A program made the translations under genes and the position numbers. The notes beneath the pieces are model-generated. The model was given only the letters and a program-made list of their open reading frames with translations, ran no database searches and was not told the DNA's origin. Shown here piece by piece: positions 35,342 to 42,966 of a DNA stretch of 64,000 nt (position 1 is its first letter; every line of letters starts with the position of its first letter). The stretch covers positions 239,667-303,666 of the forward strand of contig NZ_JBQKLQ010000003.1 of NCBI RefSeq assembly GCF_052116145.1. The letters run 5' to 3'. Origin of the DNA: Fundicoccus sp052116145 (GTDB lineage Bacteria > Bacillota > Bacilli > Lactobacillales > Aerococcaceae).

Positions 35342-36772
35342 ATGAGTATTCAACTTTATAATACGTTGACCCGGAAAAAAGAGGCATTTAAACCAATTGA
35401 AGAAGGAAAAGTGAGATTCTATGTCTGTGGGCCAACGGTATATAACTACATACATATTGGGAATGCTCGCAGTACAGTCGCTTTTGACACGATTCGTCGT
35501 TACTTAGAGTTTCGTGGATATGAAGTAAACTATGTCAGCAACTTTACAGACGTTGACGATAAAATTATCAAAGCTGCTAAAGAAGAAAACTTAACACCTG
35601 TAGAAGTTGCGGATAAATACATTGAAGCATTCACACAAGATACAAGAGCAATTAACGTAAAGCCAGCGACGATTCATCCACGCGTGATGGATAATATTCC
35701 AGAGATTGTTTCTTTCGTTCAATCATTGGTGGATCAAGACTTCGCTTATGAATCTGAAGGAGATGTATACTTCAGAACGAATAAATTTGAAACTTACGGC
35801 CAACTCTCTGACCAGTCAATTCAAGATTTACTCGTCGGAGCAAGCGAACGTGTAGATGAAACATTAGCGCAAAGAAAAGAGGATCCTTTAGACTTTGCTT
35901 TATGGAAAGCGACTAAAGCAGATGATGAAATTAATTGGCCATCACCATGGGGCGCTGGACGACCAGGTTGGCATATCGAGTGTTCAGTTATGGCGACTAA
36001 ATATTTAGGTAATACTTTAGATATCCATGGTGGCGGTCAAGATTTACAATTTCCCCATCACGAGAATGAAATTGCTCAATCAGAAAGTCATACCCATGAA
36101 GTGTTTGCCAACTATTGGTTACACAATGGTTTCGTTACAATGGGTTCTGATGAAGAAAAGATGAGTAAATCTTTAGGTAACTTTGTACTATTAAGAGATA
36201 TTCTAAAAGAAGTTGAACCAATGGTTGTTCGTTTCTTATTAGGCACAGTGCATTACCGTCGACCATTGAAATACGATTGCAACGCCTTACAAGATGCACA
36301 AGCAAATGTGGACAAAATCCGCGAAGTGTTAAGAAAACTATCTTATCGTGCACAAGATGCAATTACGATAGAAAATGAATTGACTGAAACACAAGAGTGG
36401 TTTGATAAAATCGCAGGACATAAAGCTGCTTTTATTAAAGCGATGGATGACGATTTTAACGCTGCTAATGGTATTACAACAGTCTTAGATTTAGTAAAAA
36501 CGAGTAATCAATACTTAGAAAAAGCGACAGTAAACCAGACTGTCTTAGATGCTTTAACAGAATTATTGACTCAACTACTTGATATCTTTGGTTTAGACTT
36601 ATCAGAAAATCAATTGCTAGACCAAGACATTCAAGACTTAATTGATGAACGTAAAAAAGCGCGTTTAGCAAAAGACTTTGCACGTAGTGATGAAATACGG
36701 GATCAATTGAAGGGACAAGGAATTATTCTAGACGATACACCACAAGGCACACAATGGAAGCGAGTGAAATAA
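35342..36772 (+). CDS. cysS: Cysteinyl-tRNA synthetase
   Basis: CysS charges tRNA-Cys. The 476-residue protein has the HIGH-type motif (YNYIHIGNARSTV), YVSNFTDVDDKIIKAA, the zinc-site blocks around Cys28, GWHIECSVM and FPHHENEIAQSE, and the KMSKS motif in EKMSKSLGNF. AAGGAGCATGACC precedes the ATG. No T-box leader is seen upstream, although many Firmicutes cysS genes have one. In B. subtilis cysE lies between gltX and cysS; it is absent here. The stop overlaps the next start (TAATG). Confidence 0.97.
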   Translation: MSIQLYNTLTRKKEAFKPIEEGKVRFYVCGPTVYNYIHIGNARSTVAFDTIRRYLEFRGYEVNYVSNFTDVDDKIIKAAKEENLTPVEVADKYIEAFTQDTRAINVKPATIHPRVMDNIPEIVSFVQSLVDQDFAYESEGDVYFRTNKFETYGQLSDQSIQDLLVGASERVDETLAQRKEDPLDFALWKATKADDEINWPSPWGAGRPGWHIECSVMATKYLGNTLDIHGGGQDLQFPHHENEIAQSESHTHEVFANYWLHNGFVTMGSDEEKMSKSLGNFVLLRDILKEVEPMVVRFLLGTVHYRRPLKYDCNALQDAQANVDKIREVLRKLSYRAQDAITIENELTETQEWFDKIAGHKAAFIKAMDDDFNAANGITTVLDLVKTSNQYLEKATVNQTVLDALTELLTQLLDIFGLDLSENQLLDQDIQDLIDERKKARLAKDFARSDEIRDQLKGQGIILDDTPQGTQWKRVK

Positions 36773-37197
36773 TGGGCAGTTCAGTTACAGTACAAGCAAT
36801 TGATTTATTAAACGGTTCAACATTAGCTTATGTAGGAGATGCTGTGTACGAATTAGCAGTTAGAAAACACGTGCTTTCCAAAGGGATTACACAAGTGAAT
36901 CACTTGCATCGCGCAGCGGTAACATACGTCGGGGCAGTAGGCCAAGCTAAAGTAATGTTGCATTGGATTAAGCAAGAGGATTTCTTAACCGCGCAAGAAA
37001 TTACAATGTACAAACGCGGTCGAAATCACAAGGCAAATACGAAGGCTAAGAATGCTTCGATTGGTGATTACCGACAAGCAACTGGCTTTGAATCTTTATT
37101 GGGATGGTTAGCTTTGACGGAACAAACCGATCGATTAAATCAACTAATCAAAGAAGCAATCACAATGATTGACGAAGGAGAACAAGTAAATGAGTAA
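36772..37197 (+). CDS. mrnC: Mini-ribonuclease III
   Basis: Mini-III is a dsRNA-specific RNase III without the dsRNA-binding domain; in B. subtilis it matures 23S rRNA. The 141-residue protein has the catalytic helix LAYVGDAVYELAVRKHVLS and the second motif RGRNHKANTKAKNASIGDYR. I prefer ATG 36772, which overlaps the cysS stop, over ATG 36754, which lies inside cysS without a good ribosome binding site. The gene overlaps rlmB by eight bases, giving a coupled cysS-mrnC-rlmB-yacP operon as in Bacillus. Confidence 0.93.
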   Translation: MGSSVTVQAIDLLNGSTLAYVGDAVYELAVRKHVLSKGITQVNHLHRAAVTYVGAVGQAKVMLHWIKQEDFLTAQEITMYKRGRNHKANTKAKNASIGDYRQATGFESLLGWLALTEQTDRLNQLIKEAITMIDEGEQVNE

Positions 37198-38047
37198 TCA
37201 AAAACCACGTGGGAAAGGCAAACGTCATGAACGACCAAGAAAAAAAGACGCTTATCTACAGAATAAACGAGAGCAAGATATTGATGAAAAAGAGCAAAAT
37301 AATGAAATTTTCTTTGGGAAACATGTTGTTTTCAACATTTTCAATGAGAATAAACAAGTAAATAAATTATTTATTCAAAAAGGAGTATCTGGGCCGCAAA
37401 TTACGGATATACTTGCCTTAGTAAAACAACAGGGTGTCGTTTACCAAGAGGTACCGAAATCGAAGTTAGATGAATTGACGAATGGTGGAAATCACCAAGG
37501 TGTCGTGGTAACAACTCCTGCATTTCACTATCAGAGTTTCGAAGATATATTTGCCTTAGCAGAAGAAAGAGATGAAGCGCCTTTTATCTTAGTTTTAGAT
37601 GGGATTGAGGATCCTCATAATCTTGGTTCGATTCTGCGTACGGCTGATGCTACAGGGGTTCATGGAGTGATCATCCCTAAACGTCGCGCCGTCGGCTTAA
37701 CTGGTATTGTAGCAAAAACATCAACTGGAGCAATTGAACATGTTCCTGTCGTACGAGTAACGAACATTGCTCAAGCAATTGAACACCTTAAAGAAAAAGG
37801 AGTTTGGGTGTTTGCAACAGCAATGAATGGTGAAGATGTGCGAACTTGGAATAGCCAAGGAGCCATCGCGCTAGTTATCGGGAATGAAGGACACGGCGTT
37901 TCACAATTAGTTGAGGAATCAGCTGACGGAACGATCACCATTCCAATGGTTGGACATGTTCAAAGTTTAAATGCGAGCGTTGCAGCTGCCGTTTTAATGT
38001 ATGAAGTGGCAAGAAATCGAATTCCGATGCCTCCTTCAACTAAATAA
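37190..38047 (+). CDS. rlmB: 23S rRNA 2'-O-methyltransferase RlmB (SpoU family)
   Basis: RlmB methylates the 2'-OH of G2251 in 23S rRNA. The 285-residue protein has a basic N-terminal tail (GKGKRHERPRKKDAY), a substrate-binding domain and the SPOUT knot with the three family motifs: DPHNLGSILRTADA, ALVIGNEGHGVS and SLNASVAAAVLMYE. GAAGGAG precedes the ATG, which lies within the end of mrnC. The strongly basic extension is common in Gram-positive members. Confidence 0.95.
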   Translation: MSNQKPRGKGKRHERPRKKDAYLQNKREQDIDEKEQNNEIFFGKHVVFNIFNENKQVNKLFIQKGVSGPQITDILALVKQQGVVYQEVPKSKLDELTNGGNHQGVVVTTPAFHYQSFEDIFALAEERDEAPFILVLDGIEDPHNLGSILRTADATGVHGVIIPKRRAVGLTGIVAKTSTGAIEHVPVVRVTNIAQAIEHLKEKGVWVFATAMNGEDVRTWNSQGAIALVIGNEGHGVSQLVEESADGTITIPMVGHVQSLNASVAAAVLMYEVARNRIPMPPSTK

Positions 38048-38064
38048 GTACGGAGGTGAGTGCA

Positions 38065-38598
38065 ATGAAGCGGCAAGAAATAATGTTCGTGGACGGCTAT
38101 AATATGATAGGTTCATGGCCAGAGTTGGCTCGCTTACAGAAGCGTGATGAAATACAAGCGGCACGAGATTTACTTTTGTTTGAATTGACAAATTACCGGA
38201 AATACAAAGACATTCAAACTTTGGTAGTCTTTGATGCACAGTTTGTGCCAGGTTTAACGAAAACTTATGATGAGTACGAAGTGCAAGTTGTCTTCACTAA
38301 AGAAGGGGAAACAGCTGATGCCTATATTGAACGTGAAGTAGAAAACTTTATCAATCCCTTAAACCGTGTCTACGTAGCCACTAGTGATAGTGCAGAACAA
38401 TGGATGATTTTCCAAAAAGGTGCTCTGAGAAAATCTGCCAACGAATTGTGGATGGATCTAGAATATGCCAAACGTCAAATCAAACAAGATGTCCGAGAAT
38501 ATTATAATGATAAACTTCGAAGGCGAAGTCCTTGGGAAGTTGAACAATTAGCTGAATTAGATGCTTTGCGTATCTGGTTAGAGAACGATTCGGATTAG
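38065..38598 (+). CDS. yacP: NYN-domain ribonuclease (YacP/Rae1 family)
   Basis: The 177-residue protein is a PIN-like NYN nuclease; the B. subtilis homologue Rae1 cuts mRNA in the ribosomal A site. Family motifs are EIMFVDGYNMIGSWPELARL with the first catalytic Asp, then VFDAQFVPG, FTKEGETADAYIEREV and VATSDSAEQWMIFQKGA. I start at ATG 38065 after GGAGG; an in-frame GTG at 38056 overlaps that site. It lies between rlmB and the sigma factor gene as in Bacillus. Confidence 0.93.
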   Translation: MKRQEIMFVDGYNMIGSWPELARLQKRDEIQAARDLLLFELTNYRKYKDIQTLVVFDAQFVPGLTKTYDEYEVQVVFTKEGETADAYIEREVENFINPLNRVYVATSDSAEQWMIFQKGALRKSANELWMDLEYAKRQIKQDVREYYNDKLRRRSPWEVEQLAELDALRIWLENDSD

Positions 38599-38640
38599 AA
38601 AGTACCAGCTTTCCTTTTAAAATAAAGGGAGGTAACAGAT

Positions 38641-39252
38641 TTGCGGTTATATGAATCAACAACAAACGAAGATTTGGTTGCTATTTTGAAGGAAGAAATG
38701 TTAGATGAGGCTTTTGAAGAACTATTTAACCGATTTATACCAATGATCTATAGTATTCGTAGTGTTTACACGGTACCTGAATTTCAATTAGATGATTATT
38801 TTCAAGAGGGTAGAATTACATTGTTAAATGCGATTAATACTTTCGAATGTAATCGTAATGTTTACTTTGCAAGCTTTTTGCACAGATTATATAAGAATCA
38901 CATTTATAATAAGCTAAGAAAAGTTTACTCACTTAAACGCCAAAATGGGTTTTGTGATTTGTCGATCGACACGCCCCACATTAGTGAAAAAACCTCTCAA
39001 GAAATCAATATTTTAGAGGTTATCTCTGATCCACATTGTTTTGAACCTGAAGCAACGATGATGATTAAAGAGAGAGCGAATGATTATTTCACACAACTTT
39101 CTGCGTTAGAAAAAAAAGCGATTGTCAGTTTTTTAGGACATACCACTTATGAAAATGTGGCGAAAGAATTGGAGCTGCCTGTTGATACTATCAGAAGTGC
39201 CATGAGTCGTGCTCGCCGGAAAATACGTCTAGAATTTAATGAAGTTGACTAA
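38641..39252 (+). CDS. sigH: SigH/ComX-type alternative sigma factor
   Basis: The 203-residue protein has sigma region 2 (LDDYFQEGRITLLNAINTF, then YFASFLHRLYKNHIYNKLRK) and a region 4 helix-turn-helix (TTYENVAKELELPVDTIRSAMSRARRKIR). It occupies the sigH position between yacP and rpmG. In Bacillus SigH drives early stationary-phase and sporulation genes. In Lactobacillales the homologue is usually tied to competence genes, and a prepilin peptidase gene lies at the end of this window. The start is TTG 38641, after AGGGAGGT; there is no nearby ATG. Divergence from SigH makes the exact name uncertain. Confidence 0.85.
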   Translation: MRLYESTTNEDLVAILKEEMLDEAFEELFNRFIPMIYSIRSVYTVPEFQLDDYFQEGRITLLNAINTFECNRNVYFASFLHRLYKNHIYNKLRKVYSLKRQNGFCDLSIDTPHISEKTSQEINILEVISDPHCFEPEATMMIKERANDYFTQLSALEKKAIVSFLGHTTYENVAKELELPVDTIRSAMSRARRKIRLEFNEVD

Positions 39253-39358
39253 TTAAGAATTTATTTTTATATAAAAAACCCAGACTACATCTTGACATTT
39301 TCACATTCAAGCCATATCATTAACTCTGACGCAAAATGTCATGTAAGGAGGGATTGCT

Positions 39359-39511
39359 ATGGCACAGAAAAAGGCAGCCTTAGCGTGTACGGAGTGTGGC
39401 CAACGCAATTACCAGATGACGCCTACTCAAATGGGTAAAACAACGCGATTGGAAATCAAGAAGTTCTGTAGATATTGTAACAAACATACACAACATAAAG
39501 AGACTAAATAG
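39359..39511 (+). CDS. rpmG: 50S ribosomal protein L33
   Basis: Translation gives 50 residues beginning MAQKKAALACTECGQRNY and ending TQHKETK, which is L33. The two CxxC pairs (C10/C13 and C37/C40) mark a zinc-binding (C+) form. GTAAGGAGGGA precedes the ATG. It lies before secE, the standard rpmG-secE-nusG arrangement, with the stop 14 bases from the secE start. Confidence 0.95.
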   Translation: MAQKKAALACTECGQRNYQMTPTQMGKTTRLEIKKFCRYCNKHTQHKETK

Positions 39512-39525
39512 ATAGGATGATGATG

Positions 39526-39699
39526 ATGGGTTACTTTAAAAATGTAATGACAGAAATGAAAAAAGTTACTTGGCCATCAGCGAAAGAAGTTAGAAAATAT
39601 ACAACAACTGTCATGGTAATGGTTGTACTATTTGCTTTATTCTTTGCTGTTGCAGATTATGGCTTCTCTAACCTTATCAACTGGTTAGTTACTTTATAA
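39526..39699 (+). CDS. secE: Preprotein translocase subunit SecE
   Basis: SecE clamps SecY in the protein-export channel. The 57-residue protein has the conserved amphipathic MTEMKKVTWPSAKEVRKYT followed by one membrane helix (VMVMVVLFALFFAVADYGF), the short single-helix form of Gram-positive bacteria. Four ATG codons lie in a row (39517, 39520, 39523, 39526). AGGA at 39515-39518 would suit 39526 best, but the exact start is uncertain by a few residues. It follows rpmG closely. Confidence 0.95.
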   Translation: MGYFKNVMTEMKKVTWPSAKEVRKYTTTVMVMVVLFALFFAVADYGFSNLINWLVTL

Positions 39700-39732
39700 T
39701 TAAAGGAATAGCTTCTATATAAACAATGGAAG

Positions 39733-39779
39733 TGTTATAATACCTATAGTTGAAAACCTACAATCTGTAGGTTTTTTTA
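39733..39779 (+). promoter_or_regulatory. Extended -10 promoter followed at once by a terminator hairpin, upstream of nusG
   Basis: An extended -10, TG-T-TATAAT (39733-39741), has no good -35. About 12 bases beyond it, AAAACCTACA (39753-39762) pairs with TGTAGGTTTT (39766-39775), then TTTT. The hairpin can stop secE read-through, or attenuate nusG if the promoter is used. Confidence 0.65.
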
Positions 39780-39829
39780 TTATGTTAGCAAATCGACTCA
39801 ATAGATATCCCAATGAAGGAGCAATTAAA

Positions 39830-40369
39830 ATGGAAATAAGCAAAGATTGGTATGTATTGCATACTTACTCAGGCTACGAGAACAAAGTTAAAGAAAATAT
39901 CGAAATGCGTAAAGAAAGTATGAATATGGAGAATAATATTTTCCGTGTTGAAGTACCAGAAGAAGAGGTCACTGTCATGCAAGAAGGTGGCACAAGCAAA
40001 ACGAAAATGGAAAAGACATTCCCAGGTTATGTCTTAGTTGAAATGGTTATGTCAGATGATGCGTGGTTTATCGTTCGTAATACACCAGGTGTAACAGGTT
40101 TCGTTGGTTCTCACGGAGCTGGAAGCAAGCCATCACCACTTTTACCAGAAGAAGTTGAAAGCATATTAGGTAATGCACCAGCAGCGCGTATCGACTTAAA
40201 TGTTGAAGTAGGCGACCATGTGGAAATTACTGAAGGAGCATTCTCTGGCTTATCAGGTAGAGTTGAAGAAATTGAAGTAGAGCAACAGAAAATGAAAGTT
40301 CTTATTGAAATGTTTGGTCGTGAAACGGTTGCTGAACTTGAATTCCACCAAGTAAAAAAAGATAATTAA
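39830..40369 (+). CDS. nusG: Transcription termination/antitermination factor NusG
   Basis: NusG binds RNA polymerase and modulates pausing, elongation and rho-dependent events. The 179-residue protein starts MEISKDWYVLHTYSGYENKVKENI, with the NGN domain (FPGYVLVEMVMSDDAWFIVRNTPGVTGFVG is the polymerase-binding block, here described by its ends) and the C-terminal KOW domain (GDHVEITEGAFSGLSGRVEEI). The frame is open from 39782, but GAAGGAGCAATTAAA fits ATG 39830. A promoter-terminator pair lies upstream, and another terminator follows. Confidence 0.97.
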   Translation: MEISKDWYVLHTYSGYENKVKENIEMRKESMNMENNIFRVEVPEEEVTVMQEGGTSKTKMEKTFPGYVLVEMVMSDDAWFIVRNTPGVTGFVGSHGAGSKPSPLLPEEVESILGNAPAARIDLNVEVGDHVEITEGAFSGLSGRVEEIEVEQQKMKVLIEMFGRETVAELEFHQVKKDN

Positions 40370-40378
40370 TAAACAATC

Positions 40379-40424
40379 ATCTCACTGAGAAACTATTTAT
40401 AGGGTCAAGGTGAGTTTTTTGTTT
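40379..40424 (+). terminator. Terminator after nusG
   Basis: CTCAC (40381-40385) pairs with GTGAG (40410-40414), with flanking A/T pairs, followed by TTTTTTG. The loop is long. Confidence 0.6.
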
Positions 40425-40535
40425 TAAATGACAACTAGGTCATTTATATGTTAAATTATTGAAGAACGTACAGGGCGAGAAACAGATCTAATGAATGATC
40501 CCCCTTGTACAAACAGACGAAACGAGGAATTTATC

Positions 40536-41330
40536 ATGTTAAGTTACCATAAATTATTAAAATGGGCGACGCCTGCATTGTTCATGTTGGTGCTATTACT
40601 CAATTACTTTACATCTTTTGGTATTATTTTGCCTTTTAGTCAATCAGAAATTTCGAATCAATATCAAAATCTCTTTGCGCCGGCAGGTTTCACTTTTAGC
40701 ATTTGGTCAGTGATCTATCTAGGAGTAATTGTTAGTCTAACTCTGGGGTTTAAAGTATCATCAAGTCACGAAAATTTAGCTAAGGGTTACCGACAATTAG
40801 TTCAACCCATTTATATCGAGTGGATGTTTTACAACATTCTTTGGACGATTGCTTGGAGTAATGACCAAGTGTTGATTGCTTTAATTGCGATGGTTCTATA
40901 TGCACGTCGCATGTTGCAACTGATGACGCTCATCAGTGGGACTGCCATCTTAAGACAATCCCCTTGGTTATTGAAATATCCAACAGGTCTACATGCCGGT
41001 TGGTTGATTGTAGCAACCTTTGCTAACTTAACGACTTATGCAGTCAGCATTGGACTTGATGGAACAGGTACTTTAGGCTTTTGGTGGGCAATTGGCATGA
41101 TGGTAGCAAGTCTGGCCACTGTTGTTTATTATTATGGAAAATATGGGAATGAAGCTATTATATTACCAGTATTATGGGCATTGATTGGAATAGTCGTTAA
41201 ACATAATCCAGGAAGTGGATATGAGCATGCCAATGAATTATTAGCTTGGATAGCTGTTGGTCTATTCGTTCTTGGTAGCACCATTTATGCTCATCTATTT
41301 AAATTACAACTAAAGCAAATGAAGAAATAA
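40536..41330 (+). CDS. TspO/MBR-like (tryptophan-rich sensory) membrane protein
   Basis: The 264-residue protein has seven or so hydrophobic segments. Its N-terminal part includes FAPAGFTFSIWSVIYLGV, the motif of the larger TspO/MBR-related proteins (FxPAxxxFSIWxxIYL). These are integral membrane proteins of poorly known function; porphyrin or small-molecule binding is known for true TspO. ATG 40536 follows CGAGGAA; an in-frame upstream start at 40491 adds a non-conserved piece. Trp, His and aromatic residues are frequent in the loops. It is monocistronic, between nusG and a minus-strand siderophore-binding-like gene. Confidence 0.65.
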   Translation: MLSYHKLLKWATPALFMLVLLLNYFTSFGIILPFSQSEISNQYQNLFAPAGFTFSIWSVIYLGVIVSLTLGFKVSSSHENLAKGYRQLVQPIYIEWMFYNILWTIAWSNDQVLIALIAMVLYARRMLQLMTLISGTAILRQSPWLLKYPTGLHAGWLIVATFANLTTYAVSIGLDGTGTLGFWWAIGMMVASLATVVYYYGKYGNEAIILPVLWALIGIVVKHNPGSGYEHANELLAWIAVGLFVLGSTIYAHLFKLQLKQMKK

Positions 41331-41335
41331 AAAAA

Positions 41336-41378
41336 GCGTGTGTTGACTGATCAAAAGATGAGCCAACACACGTTTTAT
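41336..41378. terminator. Bidirectional terminator
   Basis: CGTGTGTTG (41337-41345) pairs with CAACACACG (41364-41372), with A and T runs outside. It ends both convergent genes. Confidence 0.85.
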
Positions 41379-41382
41379 TTAT

Positions 41383-42246
41383 TTATCGAACCAATATTTC
41401 AGCAATTTCTTCTAATTGTAAGCCGGTTGAATCTAAGCCACCACCACTTAAGTACCATAAGTCAGGTGTTAAGAAGACCAAACAACCAGTCTCAGAAGCG
41501 CGAATTGTTTGTAAATCATTACGTTGCATCAACATTTTTTGTTCATGAGCATCCTCTTCGGGATCATAGCGCATAGCTGCTGAACGGTTAATGATGAACA
41601 CACGATCGGCATCTAAATCAGCAATTTCTGGAACCTTAATGCTTTCGCCTAATTCAGTAAAGCTGTAATCACGATCAACGGGTGTAAACCCTAGCAGAGT
41701 GAAAAATAAGGCGAAACGCGAATTAGGTTTGAACGTTGTAAATTTATTTTCATTATGTAGTAGTAATAATGTTTTACTCGGTGACACCTGACTAGTAGTG
41801 CGAATTTTATCTGCGCGTTTATTTAGATCAGTTAATAGACGCTGTGCCTCTTCTTCTTTACCAACGATTCTGGCTAATTCTAGATTTATTTCATCGAAAT
41901 TAGACCAGTAGTTAGAAGTATCGGTCTCATAGTTAAATACAGGTGCAATCGTTTCTAACTCTTCCACTAAATGCAAAGTCCGAGCGGAAACAATAATTAA
42001 ATCAGGGTTGAGCGAACGAATCAACTCAAGGTCAATATCTTTTAAGGACTTAGTATCAATCACTGAATCAGGCATACTGCTAATGTATTCAGGAATTCGA
42101 TGTTTTGGCGCACCTACTACTAGGTTTTCAACGCCTAAAGCGCGTAGCGTGTCATAAGCATCATATCCAAGTGTCACAATACGAGACGGGAGAGTGTCAA
42201 ACGTAATCTTTGCCTCTGGTTTTACATAAGAATTAAATATATTCAT
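41383..42246 (-). CDS. Periplasmic-binding-fold protein related to iron-siderophore binding proteins, lacking an export signal
   Basis: The 287-residue protein matches the FatB/FepB-type substrate-binding fold: PSRIVTLGYDAYDTLRALGVE, then LIRSLNPDLIIVSART, LETIAPVF, and the C-terminal lobe with DADRVFIINRSA. Exported members have a signal peptide and lipobox; here the fold begins almost at residue 1 (MNIFNSYVKPEAKITFDTLP). I chose ATG 42246 because GGAGG (complement of 42255-42259) lies 8 bases before it; starting earlier adds only five residues. No ABC permease or ATPase is adjacent. Either it is a cytoplasmic siderophore-binding or esterase-partner protein, or it has lost its signal. Confidence 0.72.
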   Translation of the reverse strand: MNIFNSYVKPEAKITFDTLPSRIVTLGYDAYDTLRALGVENLVVGAPKHRIPEYISSMPDSVIDTKSLKDIDLELIRSLNPDLIIVSARTLHLVEELETIAPVFNYETDTSNYWSNFDEINLELARIVGKEEEAQRLLTDLNKRADKIRTTSQVSPSKTLLLLHNENKFTTFKPNSRFALFFTLLGFTPVDRDYSFTELGESIKVPEIADLDADRVFIINRSAAMRYDPEEDAHEQKMLMQRNDLQTIRASETGCLVFLTPDLWYLSGGGLDSTGLQLEEIAEILVR

Positions 42247-42338
42247 CATCATAACCTCCATATTTGATCATCCTTATTGTTATATTAACAGAAGCATCAT
42301 TAAAAAACGATTAAAAGGAACTTTATTTGGCAAAAAGC

Positions 42339-42367
42339 TTGGAATATTAACTTGTGCGTGCTATAAT
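42339..42367 (+). promoter_or_regulatory. rplK operon promoter
   Basis: TTGGAA (42339-42344) and TATAAT (42362-42367) are 17 bases apart, about 90 bases before rplK. Confidence 0.85.
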
Positions 42368-42395
42368 ATCGCAGTGCGTCAAATAGTGCACATGA

Positions 42396-42424
42396 GTGGG
42401 AGGGGCCTAGGCTCCAATTACCAC
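42396..42424 (+). promoter_or_regulatory. Candidate L1-binding leader motif before rplK
   Basis: GTGG (42396-42399) pairs with CCAC (42421-42424) around GAGGGG and CCAATTA. The GTGGGAGG...TTA-CCAC pattern mimics the L1 site of 23S rRNA, the usual form of L1 autoregulation. A second copy precedes rplA. Confidence 0.6.
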
Positions 42425-42458
42425 ATCACGAACAAAAAATATTAAGGAGGAATGTTTC

Positions 42459-42884
42459 GTGGCTAAAAAAGTCGTAACACAAGTCAAACTACAAATCCCA
42501 GCGGGACAAGCAAGTCCAGCTCCACCAGTTGGTCCAGCTTTAGGTCAAGCACAAGTTAATATCATGGGGTTCTGTAAAGAATTCAACGCTCGTACACAAG
42601 ATCAAATGGGTATGATTATCCCTGTTGTGATTGATGTATACGAAGACCGTTCATTTACATTTATTACTAAAACTCCACCAGCTCCAATCTTATTGAAAAA
42701 AGCTGCTGGAATTACTAAAGCATCTGGTGAACCAAACAAAAACAAAGTTGCTTCAGTAACTAAAGAACAAGTTAAAGAGATCGCAGAAACTAAAATGCAA
42801 GACTTAAACGCAGCAGACGTAGAAGCTGCTATGCGCATGGTTGAAGGTACTGCTCGCTCTATGGGAATCACAGTCCAAGACTAA
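42459..42884 (+). CDS. rplK: 50S ribosomal protein L11
   Basis: L11 forms the GTPase-associated centre with 23S rRNA and is needed for RelA activation. The 141-residue protein has the N-terminal domain (VTQVKLQIPAGQASPAPPVG, then VGPALGQAQVNIMGFCKEFN) and the RNA-binding C-terminal domain (KTPPAPILLKKAAG ... AMRMVEGTARSMGITVQ). The start is GTG 42459, eight bases after AAGGAGG; the next ATG is far inside. It is the first gene of rplK-rplA. Confidence 0.98.
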   Translation: MAKKVVTQVKLQIPAGQASPAPPVGPALGQAQVNIMGFCKEFNARTQDQMGMIIPVVIDVYEDRSFTFITKTPPAPILLKKAAGITKASGEPNKNKVASVTKEQVKEIAETKMQDLNAADVEAAMRMVEGTARSMGITVQD

Positions 42885-42902
42885 GCACAAGGTAGCTTCT
42901 GT

Positions 42903-42946
42903 CCCCGTTTTCTATCGGGGGTGGGAGGAATAACCGCTAATACCAC
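42903..42946 (+). promoter_or_regulatory. Second candidate L1-binding motif, between rplK and rplA
   Basis: A CCCCG/CGGGG hairpin (42903-42920) is followed by GTGGGAGG (42921-42928) and CTAATACCAC (42937-42946), with GTGG/CCAC pairing. It closely matches the motif before rplK and ends 6 bases before the rplA ribosome binding site. Confidence 0.6.
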
Positions 42947-42966
42947 AAATTATAGGAGGAACAACA

